DNA of 64,000 nt, from the NCBI RefSeq assembly GCF_003122085.1, contig NZ_QEXV01000006.1:148324-212323 (forward strand), written 5' to 3'. This DNA is from Marinicauda salina. GTDB taxonomy: Bacteria > Pseudomonadota > Alphaproteobacteria > Caulobacterales > Maricaulaceae. Shown piece by piece: positions 25,931 through 37,598 of the stretch. A program made the translations under genes and the position numbers. Below the pieces are notes generated by a model. The model was given only the letters and a program-made list of their open reading frames with translations. It was not told the origin of the DNA and did no database searches. Position 1 is the first letter of the stretch; each line of letters begins with the position of its first letter.

Positions 25931-26566
25931 ATGAAAGCGCTGTCACCGTTCAGGCCGATGCTGCTGATCGCCGCCGCCGCGATGATCGCGACGGCTTGCG
26001 CCAATCGCGGCCCGGGCGTCGTCGACGAGACGCGCGAGGCCGGCGTCGACGCGCTCGGCCTGCCGCGCGAGCGGCCAGGGCCGGTCATGGTCGACGAGGG
26101 CGACGCCACCGTGCCGACGCCCTACGGCGGCGCGGGGGCCGAGCGCAGCTGCGCCACGGTCGCCCAGGACATCGCGCGGCTGACGGCGGTGCTGGGCCGC
26201 GACCGCGAGGCGCCGCCGCCCAAGCCGGCGGGCGCCCCGGAGGACGAGGACGACCCGACCTTCATCTCCGCCGAGGAGATCGTCGAGGACGCGCCCGGCC
26301 TGGCCGCCGACGCTTATCGCTCGACCATCGTGGGCCTCAACCCGGTCCGGCCGGTGATCCGCTTCGTCGGCCGCGCCGGCGAGATTGAGCGCGAGGCGCG
26401 CCAGCGCCGCGAGATGGCGCTCAAGCGGCGCGCCTATCTGCGCGGCCTGTTCGACGGGTTCGACTGCGACCGCAGCGACCTAGAAGCCGTGTTCGAAGCC
26501 TATGGCCTGACGGAGCCGGATGACGAAGGCGAAACCGCCGGAGACGCCGCCGGCGACGACGACTAG
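25931..26566 (+). CDS. Hypothetical lipoprotein
   Basis: From ATG at 25931 (GAGG just upstream) the product is 211 residues with a lipoprotein signal ending in IATAC, Cys at 23. The mature part begins with a Pro/Asp-rich region. A core at about residues 70-190 then has [17 protein letters not shown] and two helices ([33 protein letters not shown]). The C-terminus is acidic. A similar layout is seen in unnamed alphaproteobacterial lipoproteins; I cannot assign a function. The last 4 bp overlap the end of tgt on the opposite strand. Confidence 0.7.
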   Translation: MKALSPFRPMLLIAAAAMIATACANRGPGVVDETREAGVDALGLPRERPGPVMVDEGDATVPTPYGGAGAERSCATVAQDIARLTAVLGRDREAPPPKPAGAPEDEDDPTFISAEEIVEDAPGLAADAYRSTIVGLNPVRPVIRFVGRAGEIEREARQRREMALKRRAYLRGLFDGFDCDRSDLEAVFEAYGLTEPDDEGETAGDAAGDDD

Positions 26567-27693
26567 CGTCCAGCCGCCGGGCCGGCCTCCCATCGCGACA
26601 GGAAGTCCCGCCGGAACGCCTCGAACGCGCCCTCGGCGATGGCCGCGCGCATGCGCGCCATCAGATCCTCGTAATAGGCCACGTTGTGCCAGCTCAGCAG
26701 CATCGCGCCGAGATACTCGTTCGCGCGCACGAGATGGTGGATGTAGGCCTTCGCGTAGTCCCGGCTCGCCGGGCAGTCGATCGACGCGTCCAGCGGCTCG
26801 GGATCCTCGGCGAAGCGGGCGTTCTTCAGATTGACCGGGCCGTAGTCCGACCAGGCCTGGCCGTGGCGGCCCGAGCGCGTCGGCATCACGCAGTCGAACA
26901 TGTCGACGCCGCGGGCGACCGATTCCACGAGATCGATCGGCTTGCCCACGCCCATCAGGTAGCGCGGCCGGTCGGCGGGCAGGCGCGGCGTGGTGTGGTC
27001 GAGCACCGCGCACATGGTCTCGAAGCCCTCCCCGACCGCGAGCCCGCCGATCGCGTAGCCGTCATAGCCGGTCTCGACCAGCGCCTCGGCGGAGGCGGCG
27101 CGCAGGTCCTCGTAGACCGAGCCCTGCACGATGCCGAACAGCGCCTGGGACTCGCGCTCGCCGAAGGCGTCTTTCGACCGCTTCCCCCAGCGCAGCGACA
27201 GCTCCATCGACTTCGCCGCCTCGTCGCGGTCGCTGCCGAAGGCCGTGCATTCGTCGAGCTGCATGGAGATGTCGGCGCCCAGGAGGTCCGCCTGGATCTC
27301 GATCGAACGCTCCGGCGTGAGCATGTGCTTCGAGCCGTCGATATGGCTGGCGAACTCGACGCCCTGCTCGCTCATCTTCCTGAGCTTGGCGAGCGACCAG
27401 ACCTGGAAGCCGCCGGAGTCGGTGAGAATCGGGCCGTCCCAGCCCATGAAGCGATGCAGCCCGCCGAGCCGGGCTATGCGCTCGGCGCCGGGGCGCAGCA
27501 TCAGGTGATAGGTGTTGCCCAGGATGATGTCGGCGCCGGCCGCCCTCACCTGTTCGGGATAAAGCGCCTTCACCGTGGCGGCCGTGCCCACCGGCATGAA
27601 GGCCGGCGTGCGGATCTCGCCGCGCGACGTGATCAGCCGGCCGGTGCGCGCCGCGCCGTCGACGGCGGAGACGGGAAAGTCGAAACTGGCCAT
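26563..27693 (-). CDS. tgt: tRNA-guanine (queuine) transglycosylase with altered zinc site
   Basis: TGT swaps guanine-34 for preQ1 in tRNAs with GUN anticodons. The 376-residue protein has D92 (TDSGGFQ), the nucleophile D267 ([10 protein letters not shown]), the GGLAVGE loop and the LMGVG segment. The zinc site is unusual: where the family has C-x-C-x2-C and a later His, this protein has I305, C307, S310 and H336, so two of three Cys are missing. The tRNA-recognition stretch is SGRHGQAW rather than SGRNGQAF. Overall fold residues are kept, so it is probably active but atypical. It starts 31 bp from the divergent carboxyltransferase gene. Confidence 0.93.
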   Translation of the reverse strand: MASFDFPVSAVDGAARTGRLITSRGEIRTPAFMPVGTAATVKALYPEQVRAAGADIILGNTYHLMLRPGAERIARLGGLHRFMGWDGPILTDSGGFQVWSLAKLRKMSEQGVEFASHIDGSKHMLTPERSIEIQADLLGADISMQLDECTAFGSDRDEAAKSMELSLRWGKRSKDAFGERESQALFGIVQGSVYEDLRAASAEALVETGYDGYAIGGLAVGEGFETMCAVLDHTTPRLPADRPRYLMGVGKPIDLVESVARGVDMFDCVMPTRSGRHGQAWSDYGPVNLKNARFAEDPEPLDASIDCPASRDYAKAYIHHLVRANEYLGAMLLSWHNVAYYEDLMARMRAAIAEGAFEAFRRDFLSRWEAGPAAGR

Positions 27694-27724
27694 GAATCGT
27701 TTCTTGCGCGGCTACGGGGACGAG

Positions 27725-29272
27725 ATGAGCTGGAAAGACGAAATCGAGGAATTGCGCAAGCGCCGGGAGCTGGCCCGCGGCATGGGCGGGCCGGAAAAGC
27801 TCGCCCGTCAGCGCGCGGCGGGCCGGCTAAACGTGCGCGAACGCATCGACCAGCTGCTGGACGCCGGCAGCTTCCGCGAGGTCGGCTCGATCGCGGGAAG
27901 CGCCGAGTATGACGCCGCCGGAGCGCTGACCGATTTCAAGCCCGCCAACTGCGTGTTCGGGCGCGGCGAGATCAACGGGCGCACGGTCGCCGTCGTCGCC
28001 GACGATTTCACCGTGCGCGGCGGGGCTGCGGACGCGGCGATCATCGAAAAGCAGATCCAGGCCGAGAAGATGGCCGGCGAGCTGCGCCTGCCGCTCATTC
28101 GCCTGATCGAAGGCACCGGCGGCGGCGGCTCGGTGAAGTCGCTGCTCGACATGGGCGCAAGCTATATCCCCTTCAATCCGGGCTGGGACCAGGTCGTCGC
28201 CAATCTCGAGCGCGTGCCGGTGGTCTCGCTCGTGCTCGGCCCCGTCGCCGGCCTCGGCGCGGCGCGGGCGGTGTCGAGCCATTACTCGGTGATGGTGAAG
28301 GGGCTGTCCCAGATGTTCGTCGCCGGCCCGCCCGTGGTCGCCGGGATCGGCGAGACCGTCACCAAGGAGGAGCTCGGCGGGGCCGACATCCAGCTCGCCG
28401 CCGGCGCCGTCGACGACGCCTACGCCACCGAGGCCGAGGCGATGGAGGCGGCGAAGTGGTTCCTCTCCCACCTGCCCGACAGCATCCACGAGCCGCCCGC
28501 GCGCGGGCCTGTCTCGGATGATCCGGCCCGCACCGATCCGCGCCTGAGCGAGATCGTCCCGCGCGACCGGCGCTACGGCTACGACATGCACGCCATCCTG
28601 CGCTCGACGATGGATGCGGGAAGCGTCTTCGAGATGGGCCGCAATTTCGGCCGGTCGGTGATCACCGCGCTGGCCCGGCTCGACGGCTGGCCGGTCGCGG
28701 TGCTGGCGAGCAATCCGAACATCTATGGCGGCGGCTGGACGGCCGAGGCCGCCCAGAAGGTCACGCGCTTCGTCGACCTCGCCGAGACCTTCCGCCTGCC
28801 GGTCGTCCATTTCGTCGACATCCCCGGCTTCGTCATCGGGACGCAGGCCGAACGCGCCGGCACGATCCGGCACGGCGCGCGGGCGCTGTCGGCGATCTAC
28901 CAGGCGACTACGCCGTGGTGCGCGATCGTCGTGCGCAAGGCGTTCGGCGTGGCCGGCGCGGCGATGATGGATCACACGCGCTTCCGCTGGCGCTACGCCT
29001 GGCCGTCGGGCTACTGGGGCTCGCTGCCGCTGGAGGGCGGTCTCGAGGCCGCGTTCAAGGCGGCGCTGGCCGAGTCCGAGGACCCCGACGCCATGAAGGC
29101 CGAGCTCAACAGGAAGATGAGCGCGGTGACCTCGCCGTTCCGCACCGCCGAGCGCTTCTGGGCCGAGGAGATCATCGACCCCGCCGACACGCGTCCGCTG
29201 CTGACCGAGTTCGCCCGGCTGGCTGCGCCGCTGCGCGAACCGCGCGCGCAGCCGCCGCGCTATCGGCCGTGA
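27725..29272 (+). CDS. Acyl-CoA carboxylase carboxyltransferase (beta) subunit
   Basis: The 515-residue protein is a crotonase-fold carboxyltransferase of the propionyl/methylcrotonyl-CoA carboxylase beta type. The N-terminal CT domain has RLIEGTGGGGSVKSL and AVSSHYSVMVKGLSQMFVAGPPVV; the C-terminal CT domain has VVHFVDIPGFVIGTQAERAGTIRHGA. It would take carboxyl from biotin to an acyl-CoA. No biotin carboxylase or carrier gene is near, so the partner is encoded elsewhere and the substrate is open. ATG at 27725 with GGGGAC upstream is used; the frame is open 50 codons further but that part overlaps tgt. Confidence 0.9.
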   Translation: MSWKDEIEELRKRRELARGMGGPEKLARQRAAGRLNVRERIDQLLDAGSFREVGSIAGSAEYDAAGALTDFKPANCVFGRGEINGRTVAVVADDFTVRGGAADAAIIEKQIQAEKMAGELRLPLIRLIEGTGGGGSVKSLLDMGASYIPFNPGWDQVVANLERVPVVSLVLGPVAGLGAARAVSSHYSVMVKGLSQMFVAGPPVVAGIGETVTKEELGGADIQLAAGAVDDAYATEAEAMEAAKWFLSHLPDSIHEPPARGPVSDDPARTDPRLSEIVPRDRRYGYDMHAILRSTMDAGSVFEMGRNFGRSVITALARLDGWPVAVLASNPNIYGGGWTAEAAQKVTRFVDLAETFRLPVVHFVDIPGFVIGTQAERAGTIRHGARALSAIYQATTPWCAIVVRKAFGVAGAAMMDHTRFRWRYAWPSGYWGSLPLEGGLEAAFKAALAESEDPDAMKAELNRKMSAVTSPFRTAERFWAEEIIDPADTRPLLTEFARLAAPLREPRAQPPRYRP

Positions 29273-29279
29273 TCCTCGT

Positions 29280-29560
29280 TTCGTTATTCCCGCGAAGGCG
29301 GGAACCCAGGGAGGGTCGGGGTGGGGGTGAAAGGTTCGACATTCAGACGCCGCGCCCCCTCCCCTCATCTCACTCCTCCCCTCAGCGAGGGGAGAAGGGA
29401 CGTCAGGGTCGAGCGCTTTCCTGAATGGCCGCGCCAGGCTCCGATTCCTCTCCCCCAAAAAGGGGGAGAGGCCAGGTGGGGGGTGGTCGACGGGCGCACT
29501 CCGCGTCCCCTCCCCTCATCTCACTTCTCCCCTCGAGGAGGGGAGAAGGGACGTTGAAGC
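29280..29560. repeat. Cluster of palindromic intergenic repeats
   Basis: The gap of 373 bp (29273-29645) holds no gene. It has a REP-like hairpin TTCCCGC/GCGGGAA at 29287-29304, then CTCCCCTC/GAGGGGAG near 29376-29394, CTCTCCCCC/GGGGGAGAG near 29448-29470, and CTTCTCCCC/GGGGAGAAG near 29524-29548. The unit starting CCCCTCCCCTCATCTCAC and ending AGAAGGGACGT is present twice, at about 29355-29403 and 29507-29554. They are unrelated to coding sequence and of a type seen elsewhere in this window. Confidence 0.8.
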
Positions 29561-29645
29561 CGGGTCTGTGTCCAGCAGGTCAGGGCCAGGCGCGAACGTT
29601 GGTGATTTCCATCCGAAGCCGCGTCGGCGCGTCCGGGATTTCACG

Positions 29646-30713
29646 TCACCCAGCCCGCTCGATGAAGCAGGCGTCGCCATAGGAGAAGAAGCGGTACTTC
29701 TCCGCGATCGCGTGGGCGTAGGCGCGCTGCATCGTTTCGAGCCCCGCCAGCGCGCTCACCAGCATGAACAGCGTCGATTTCGGCAGGTGGAAATTGGTGA
29801 GCAGCGCGTCGACGACGCGGAAGCGATAGCCCGGCGTGATGAAGATGTCGGTGTCGCGCGCCTCGGCGCGCACGGTTCCGTCCGCGTCGGCCGCGCTCTC
29901 CAGCGTCCTCAGCGAGGTCGTGCCCACCGGGATGATGCGCCCGCCGGCGGCCCGCGTTTCGTTGATCGCCGCGGCGGCGTCCGCGCCGATCTCGTACCAC
30001 TCGGCGTGCATGCGATGCTCGGAGACGTCCTCGGTCTTCACCGGCAGGAAGGTCCCCGCCCCGACATGGAGCGTGACCCGGGCGCGCTTCACGCCGCGAT
30101 CATCGAGGGCGGCGAACAGCCGGTCGGTGAAGTGCAGCCCCGCCGTCGGCGCGGCCACCGAGCCCGCCTTCTCCGGATCGGCGTAGATCGTCTGGTAGTC
30201 GGCGAGATCGGTCTCGTCCGGCGCGCGTTTCGAGGCGATATAGGGCGGCAGCGGCGGCGCGCCGGCGGCCACGATCGCGCGGTCGAGATCGACGCCCGAG
30301 CGGTCGAATGACAACGCGATCTCGCCGCCTTCGCGCTTGTCGGTCACCGTCGCGGCGAGCCCGCCGTCGAAGCGGATTTCGTCGCCTTCGCGCAGGCGCT
30401 TGGCGGGTCGGGCGAAGGCCAGCCAGGCGGCCTCGCCCGCGCGCTTGTGGAGATTGATCTCGACCGTCGAGTCCCCGCCCCCGCCGACGGGCCGCGCCGG
30501 GCGCACGCCCGCGAGCGCGGCGGGGATCACGCGGGTGTCGTTGAACACCAGCAGATCGCCCGGGTTCAGCAGCGCCGGCAGATCGAGAACGCCGCGATCG
30601 GCGAGCGCCCCGTCGGCGGCGACATGCAGCAGGCGCGCGGAGTCGCGCGGCCGCGCGGGGCGCAGCGCAATCAGGTCTTCGGGCAGGTCGAAATCGAAAT
30701 CGGCGAGTTTCAT
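29646..30713 (-). CDS. queA: S-adenosylmethionine:tRNA ribosyltransferase-isomerase
   Basis: QueA adds the epoxycyclopentanediol unit from SAM to preQ1-34 in tRNA, the step after TGT. The 355-residue protein has the family start ([27 protein letters not shown]), the [11 protein letters not shown] segment, [20 protein letters not shown] and the end [17 protein letters not shown] followed by [12 protein letters not shown]. It is transcribed in the same direction as tgt but is separated from it by the carboxyltransferase gene and the repeat block, so the usual queA-tgt pair is interrupted here. Confidence 0.97.
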   Translation of the reverse strand: MKLADFDFDLPEDLIALRPARPRDSARLLHVAADGALADRGVLDLPALLNPGDLLVFNDTRVIPAALAGVRPARPVGGGGDSTVEINLHKRAGEAAWLAFARPAKRLREGDEIRFDGGLAATVTDKREGGEIALSFDRSGVDLDRAIVAAGAPPLPPYIASKRAPDETDLADYQTIYADPEKAGSVAAPTAGLHFTDRLFAALDDRGVKRARVTLHVGAGTFLPVKTEDVSEHRMHAEWYEIGADAAAAINETRAAGGRIIPVGTTSLRTLESAADADGTVRAEARDTDIFITPGYRFRVVDALLTNFHLPKSTLFMLVSALAGLETMQRAYAHAIAEKYRFFSYGDACFIERAG

Positions 30714-30794
30714 CGGAAGCGGGGTCTAGCCGCGCGCGCGGCGAGCGGGGCCGGGGTGAGGACCGAAGAGCGCACTACGCTCGCTTTTCCAAAG

Positions 30795-30886
30795 CCCTCA
30801 TCCTGAGGGCCTCGATCCCCGTCCTTCGAGACGGTCGCTTCGCGACCTCCTCAGGATGAGGGGTTCGAGGCGTCTCGAAGGACGAG
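30795..30886. repeat. Palindromic intergenic repeat (CCTCATCCTGAGG type)
   Basis: CCCTCATCCTGAGGG at 30795-30809 recurs inverted as CCTCAGGATGAGG near 30848-30861, with CCTTCGAGACG and CGTCTCGAAGG facing each other. It fills most of the 205-bp gap between queA and the cyclophilin gene. The same element occurs at 56616-56880. Confidence 0.75.
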
Positions 30887-30918
30887 GGCCTGAATCCCGA
30901 CGGAACAGACCTTCTCGC

Positions 30919-31371
30919 CTACCCCGCGCGGGCCTTGAGGATCTTGCCGGGCTCGGCGGGCGGCTCGCCGCGCGGCAGGGCGTCGACATGCTCCATGCCG
31001 TCGATGACCTCGCCCCAGACGGTGTACTGGTTGTCGAGATAGGGCACCGCGTCGAGGCAGATGAAGAACTGGCTGTCGGCCGAATCCGGGTCCGCGGTGC
31101 GCGCCATCGACATCGTCCCGCGCACGTGCGGCTCCGACGAGAATTCGGCGGGGATCTTCTGGCCGGAACCGCCGGTCCCGTTTCCGTCCGGACAGCCGCC
31201 CTGGGCGACGAAGCCGTCGATCACGCGGTGAAAGCTCAGCCCGTCATAGAAGCCTTCATTGGCCAGCTCGGAGATGCGCGCGACATGCTTCGGCGCGAGA
31301 TCGGGGCGCAGCCGGATCGTGACGTCGCCGCCCTCGAGCGTGAAGACGAGCGTGTTTTCGTTATCGGCCAA
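30919..31371 (-). CDS. Peptidyl-prolyl cis-trans isomerase, cyclophilin type (cytoplasmic)
   Basis: The 150-residue cyclophilin has no signal peptide. Active-site landmarks are FHRVIDGFVAQGG (with the catalytic Arg), SMARTADPDSADSQFFI and the VWGEVIDGMEHVD turn. It speeds isomerisation of Xaa-Pro bonds in the cytosol. It starts 3 bp after the stop of the larger cyclophilin lipoprotein and belongs to the gyrA-coaD-ppi-ppi run. Confidence 0.95.
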   Translation of the reverse strand: MADNENTLVFTLEGGDVTIRLRPDLAPKHVARISELANEGFYDGLSFHRVIDGFVAQGGCPDGNGTGGSGQKIPAEFSSEPHVRGTMSMARTADPDSADSQFFICLDAVPYLDNQYTVWGEVIDGMEHVDALPRGEPPAEPGKILKARAG

Positions 31372-31374
31372 GGC

Positions 31375-32382
31375 TTACTCCGTGATGCGGGTGGGAATGT
31401 CGATCGCGCAGACATCGGGCAGCTCGCCGTCATTCTGCTGCGCGACCGCGTCGAGATAGGCGGCGAAGGCGTCGCTCGTGGTGTCCATCACCTCGATGGT
31501 CACGCGCTCATCCTCGGGCAGGTCCGAGGCGATGACCATGTCCTCGATGAAGTCCGGCCGGAAGCCCATGTCCTGGCCGAGCGTGCCCACGGCGAGCGAA
31601 TTGATCGCCTCCTGGCCGTGGCGCACGCGCCCCCACACCGTGTAGATCGAGTTGAGATGCTCGGCGTCGGATCGCGTGATGTAGAACTGGCCGCGCGCCG
31701 AGTTCGGCTCGCTCGTGCGCGCCATCGCTGCGGCGCCCTCGCAATGGAGAAGCCAGCTCTCGACCTGGCCGTCGGCGCGGATGGCGGCCTGGGCGACCGG
31801 CTGCGTGCCCGCCGGGAAACCGTTCCAGAAGCCGGCCTTGGCCTCGGCCGGATTGGAGCGCGGATTGATCGTGCGGTCCTGCAGCTCGGAGATCTCCATC
31901 TCCGGTCCGCGGCGGATCGTGAACTCCGCCTCGAGCGTCGGCATGTCGGGCGCGGCGTTGGGATTGTCCAGCGCGCCGCCGCCCTGGGCCATGAAATCGT
32001 CGATGACGCGGTGCCAGACCTTGAAGTCGTAGAAATCCTGCTCGACGAGGGTCCGCATCCGTTCGACATGGTTCGGCGCGAATTCCGGGGCGAACTCGAC
32101 CCAGACATCGCCGTGCGACGTCGTGATCACGAGAAGGTCGTCCGGATCGACCGTCCGCCAGGCCTCGTCGGGCGCGGCGGCGATCGCCTGCGCGGCGGGA
32201 CTTGCGGGCGCCTCCGGAGCAGCCGCGGATTCGGTTTCGGTCGAGGCGCCGTCCTCGGCGGGCGCGGTCTCGGCGGCAGCGGTCTCGGCGTCTTCGGGCT
32301 CGGACTCCTGGGCGCAGGCAGTGACGGTGAGAGACAGCGCGGCGGCGAGCGCGGTCAGGGAAGCGACGGCGGTGCGGGTCAT
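31375..32382 (-). CDS. Cyclophilin-type peptidyl-prolyl isomerase lipoprotein
   Basis: The 335-residue protein has a lipoprotein signal (lipobox TVTAC, Cys 23), a Glu/Ala/Pro-rich linker to about residue 75 and a cyclophilin domain. Landmarks are WHRVIDDFMAQGG, MARTSEPNSARGQFYI and TVWGRVRHGQEAINSLA. An insertion of about 40 residues (LQDRTINPRSNPAEAKAGFWNGFPAG) sits between the two active-site blocks, and an unusual tail of about 60 residues follows the domain. It would act on folding outer-membrane or periplasmic proteins. The start overlaps the end of coaD by 4 bp. Confidence 0.92.
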   Translation of the reverse strand: MTRTAVASLTALAAALSLTVTACAQESEPEDAETAAAETAPAEDGASTETESAAAPEAPASPAAQAIAAAPDEAWRTVDPDDLLVITTSHGDVWVEFAPEFAPNHVERMRTLVEQDFYDFKVWHRVIDDFMAQGGGALDNPNAAPDMPTLEAEFTIRRGPEMEISELQDRTINPRSNPAEAKAGFWNGFPAGTQPVAQAAIRADGQVESWLLHCEGAAAMARTSEPNSARGQFYITRSDAEHLNSIYTVWGRVRHGQEAINSLAVGTLGQDMGFRPDFIEDMVIASDLPEDERVTIEVMDTTSDAFAAYLDAVAQQNDGELPDVCAIDIPTRITE

Positions 32383-32873
32383 CGGGCGACTTTCTCCAGT
32401 ACGCGTTTGGCGACCGAGGGCGGTACGAAGGGCGAGATGTCCCCGCCCAGTCTCGCGATCTCCTTGACCAGGCGCGAGGCGATGGCCTGGTGGCGGGGAT
32501 CGGCCATGAGAAACACGGTCTCGATGTCGGGATTGAGGCGCTGGTTCATTCCGACCATCTGGAACTCGTACTCGAAGTCGGAGACCGCGCGCAGCCCGCG
32601 GATGATCGAGTGGGCGCCGACCTCCTCGGCGAAATGCATCAGCAGGCCGTCGAAGGGCAGCACCTCGATCTCGGTGTCGTCCTTCACCGCATCGCCCATC
32701 TCGCGCGCCATCTCGACGCGCTCCTCGAGCGTGAACAGCGGCCCCTTCTCGAGATTGCGCGCCACGCCGATGACGAGCTTGTCGTAGAGCTTCACCGCCC
32801 GGCCGATGATGTCGAGATGTCCGTTCGTCGGCGGATCGAACGTGCCGGGGTAAAGCGCGACGCGGTGTTTCAT
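32379..32873 (-). CDS. coaD: Phosphopantetheine adenylyltransferase
   Basis: CoaD makes dephospho-CoA from 4'-phosphopantetheine and ATP. The 164-residue protein has YPGTFDPPTNGHLDII with the nucleotidyltransferase TxxH-type motif, IRGLRAVSDFEYE and the late ISPFVPPSV. ATG at 32873 is preceded by GGAGG at 6 bp, inside the last codons of gyrA; the gyrA stop is 1 bp before the start, so the genes are translationally linked. Normal length. Confidence 0.97.
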   Translation of the reverse strand: MKHRVALYPGTFDPPTNGHLDIIGRAVKLYDKLVIGVARNLEKGPLFTLEERVEMAREMGDAVKDDTEIEVLPFDGLLMHFAEEVGAHSIIRGLRAVSDFEYEFQMVGMNQRLNPDIETVFLMADPRHQAIASRLVKEIARLGGDISPFVPPSVAKRVLEKVAR

Positions 32874-32874
32874 G

Positions 32875-35640
<2,766 letters not shown>

Positions 35641-35899
35641 ATCGGGTCGTCCTCGTGGTTCGATGTTCCGGGCGTCGGGCGCGCGGGCCGCGCCCGAAAG
35701 GCGGGAAATCCCTGGCCGGCGCCCGCGCGGAATCGGGCGCGAGCGGGTTCGGAACGGGTGTACCAAGCCCGCCGCATTCCGGCAAACGCGCGGCGTAGCT
35801 GCACCGCCTCGTCACAGCCGCGGAGCGTGCTAGGTTCCCCGGACGTTGATGCGGAAGCGGCGCGCGACCCGCGCGCCGGCGCTGCAAGGGAGATTTTCG

Positions 35900-36505
35900 A
35901 TGCCGTTCCGCCTGATTCTCGCCGCCTCCGCCGCCGCGCTCGCCGGGGTGGCGGCCTGCGCCCAGGAAAACGGGGACGAGGCCGCCGGCTCTCCCGAGTC
36001 GGCCGACGCGGCCTCGACGCCCGCAGGCGACTCCGTCGCCGCCGCCACGGCGCGGCTGATCACGACGGACGGAAGCGAGGTCGGAACCGCCGCCTTCACC
36101 CAGGGCCCGGAGGGCGTCGTCATCCGCATCGAGGCCGAGGGCCTCCCGGAAGACGCGCGCGGCGCCTGGCACGGCGGCCACCTTCACGAGACCGGCGACT
36201 GCTCGGCGAGCGACTTCACCTCGGCGGGCAGCCACATCAATCCGTCGGGCCGCGCCCACGGCCTGCTCAATCCCGACGGCCCGGACAACGCCGATCTCGG
36301 CAATTTCTGGATCCATGCCGACGGGGCGCTGATGACCGAGTTCTACACCACCCGGGTCAGCATCGACGGCCGGACCGACGCGCCGGCGCTGCTCGACGCG
36401 GACGGCTCGGCCTTCATCCTGCACGCCAATCCCGACGACCACAGCTCCCAGCCCATCGGCGGCGCGGGCCCGCGCATCCTGTGCGGCGTGATCGAGGCGG
36501 GCTGA
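35900..36505 (+). CDS. sodC: Cu/Zn superoxide dismutase lipoprotein
   Basis: The 201-residue product has a lipoprotein signal (lipobox GVAAC, Cys 20), then the SodC domain. Copper/zinc ligands are H94 and H96 (GGHLHETG), H112 (SHINP), H120 (AHGLLNP), D132 and H175 (LHANPDD), with a disulfide pair C101/C195. The third zinc His, expected in GP-H-AGDL, is D129 in GPDNADL; similar substitutions occur in some bacterial SodC. It would remove periplasmic superoxide. AGGGAG about 7 bp upstream supports ATG at 35900. The 259-bp gap to divergent gyrA holds no gene. Confidence 0.93.
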   Translation: MPFRLILAASAAALAGVAACAQENGDEAAGSPESADAASTPAGDSVAAATARLITTDGSEVGTAAFTQGPEGVVIRIEAEGLPEDARGAWHGGHLHETGDCSASDFTSAGSHINPSGRAHGLLNPDGPDNADLGNFWIHADGALMTEFYTTRVSIDGRTDAPALLDADGSAFILHANPDDHSSQPIGGAGPRILCGVIEAG

Positions 36506-36509
36506 GCCG

Positions 36510-37589
36510 ATGAGCCTCGAGCGCCCCAGTCGACGACACGTCACCGGCGGCCTGATCGCCGTCGGCGCGGGCCTGGCCTCGGCGACCGCGGCGTGCGGCG
36601 CCGAGCAGCGGGCCGCGCCCGCGGCCGCGCCGATGACGCCGGGCTGGCGCTCGGGCGCCCGCCTGCCGATCCGCGTCCAGGAGATTTATCCGGCCGCGCT
36701 CGACGGGCGGATCTGGCTCGCCGGCGGGCTTTCGCCCGACGCGGGCACGGGGCGGATCGGCATCTCCGACCGCTTCTTCGAATACGACCCGGGCCGCGAA
36801 ACATGGCGCGCCCGCCCCCGCCTGCCGCTGCCCATCCACCACCCCAACTGCGTCGGCCTCGCCGGCCGGCTCTACGCCATCGGCGGCTTCACAGCGGCGA
36901 ATGGCGGCGCCTGGTCGATGAGCGATGCGGTGCGGGTCTACGACCCGGATCGCAATGAATGGACCGGCGGTCCGCGCATGCCGACGCCGTGGGCGGAGAC
37001 CGTCGCCGCCGTCGTCGGCGGACGCATCCATGTCGTCACCGGCCGCCGGCCGGCGGGGCTGCAGAACAGCGAGTGGCCCCACCACGCCGACACCAACGCC
37101 CATCTCGTCCTCGATCCCGGATCGGAGGCGTGGACGGTCGCCGCGCCCGCGCCGACGGCGCGCAACTCGGCGGCCGGCGCGGTGCTGAACGGCCGGCTCC
37201 ACGTCGTCGGCGGGCGCACGGTGAGCGGCGGCAACACGCCCGTCCACGAGGCCTACGATCCCGAAACCGATCGCTGGGAGACGCTGGCGCCGCTCCCCGC
37301 CCCGGAGGCGGGGCCGCGCGGCTCGGGCGGGCTGGCGATGGCCGAACTCGGCGGGCGGCTCTACGCGTTCGGCGGGGAATGGTTCGATTCCACCGGCGGC
37401 GGGGTCTACGACCAGGTCTGGGCGTACGACCCGCAAGCCGACGCATGGAGCGAGGCCGGCCGCATGCCCACCCCGCGCCACGGCCTGGGCGCGGTGACGC
37501 TCGACGGCGCCATCCACGTCATCGCCGGCGCGGCGCAGCCGAGCGGGAATGGGACGACGGACATCGTGGAGATATTCCGGCCGGGCTGA
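36510..37589 (+). CDS. Kelch-repeat lipoprotein with Tat-like signal
   Basis: The 359-residue protein begins with PSRRHVTGG, a twin-arginine-like motif, and a lipobox ATAAC (Cys 29). The mature chain has about five or six Kelch blades of roughly 50 residues, each with an aromatic-Asp-Pro turn (FEYDPGRETW, VYDPDRNEW, AYDPETDRW, AYDPQADAW) and a Gly-Gly pair (AIGGF, VVGGR, AFGGE). This predicts a six-bladed beta-propeller in the periplasm. It starts 4 bp after sodC, so the two are co-transcribed. Substrate or partner unknown; NanM and other Kelch proteins share only the fold. Confidence 0.87.
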   Translation: MSLERPSRRHVTGGLIAVGAGLASATAACGAEQRAAPAAAPMTPGWRSGARLPIRVQEIYPAALDGRIWLAGGLSPDAGTGRIGISDRFFEYDPGRETWRARPRLPLPIHHPNCVGLAGRLYAIGGFTAANGGAWSMSDAVRVYDPDRNEWTGGPRMPTPWAETVAAVVGGRIHVVTGRRPAGLQNSEWPHHADTNAHLVLDPGSEAWTVAAPAPTARNSAAGAVLNGRLHVVGGRTVSGGNTPVHEAYDPETDRWETLAPLPAPEAGPRGSGGLAMAELGGRLYAFGGEWFDSTGGGVYDQVWAYDPQADAWSEAGRMPTPRHGLGAVTLDGAIHVIAGAAQPSGNGTTDIVEIFRPG

Positions 37590-37598
37590 TCGCCCCGC

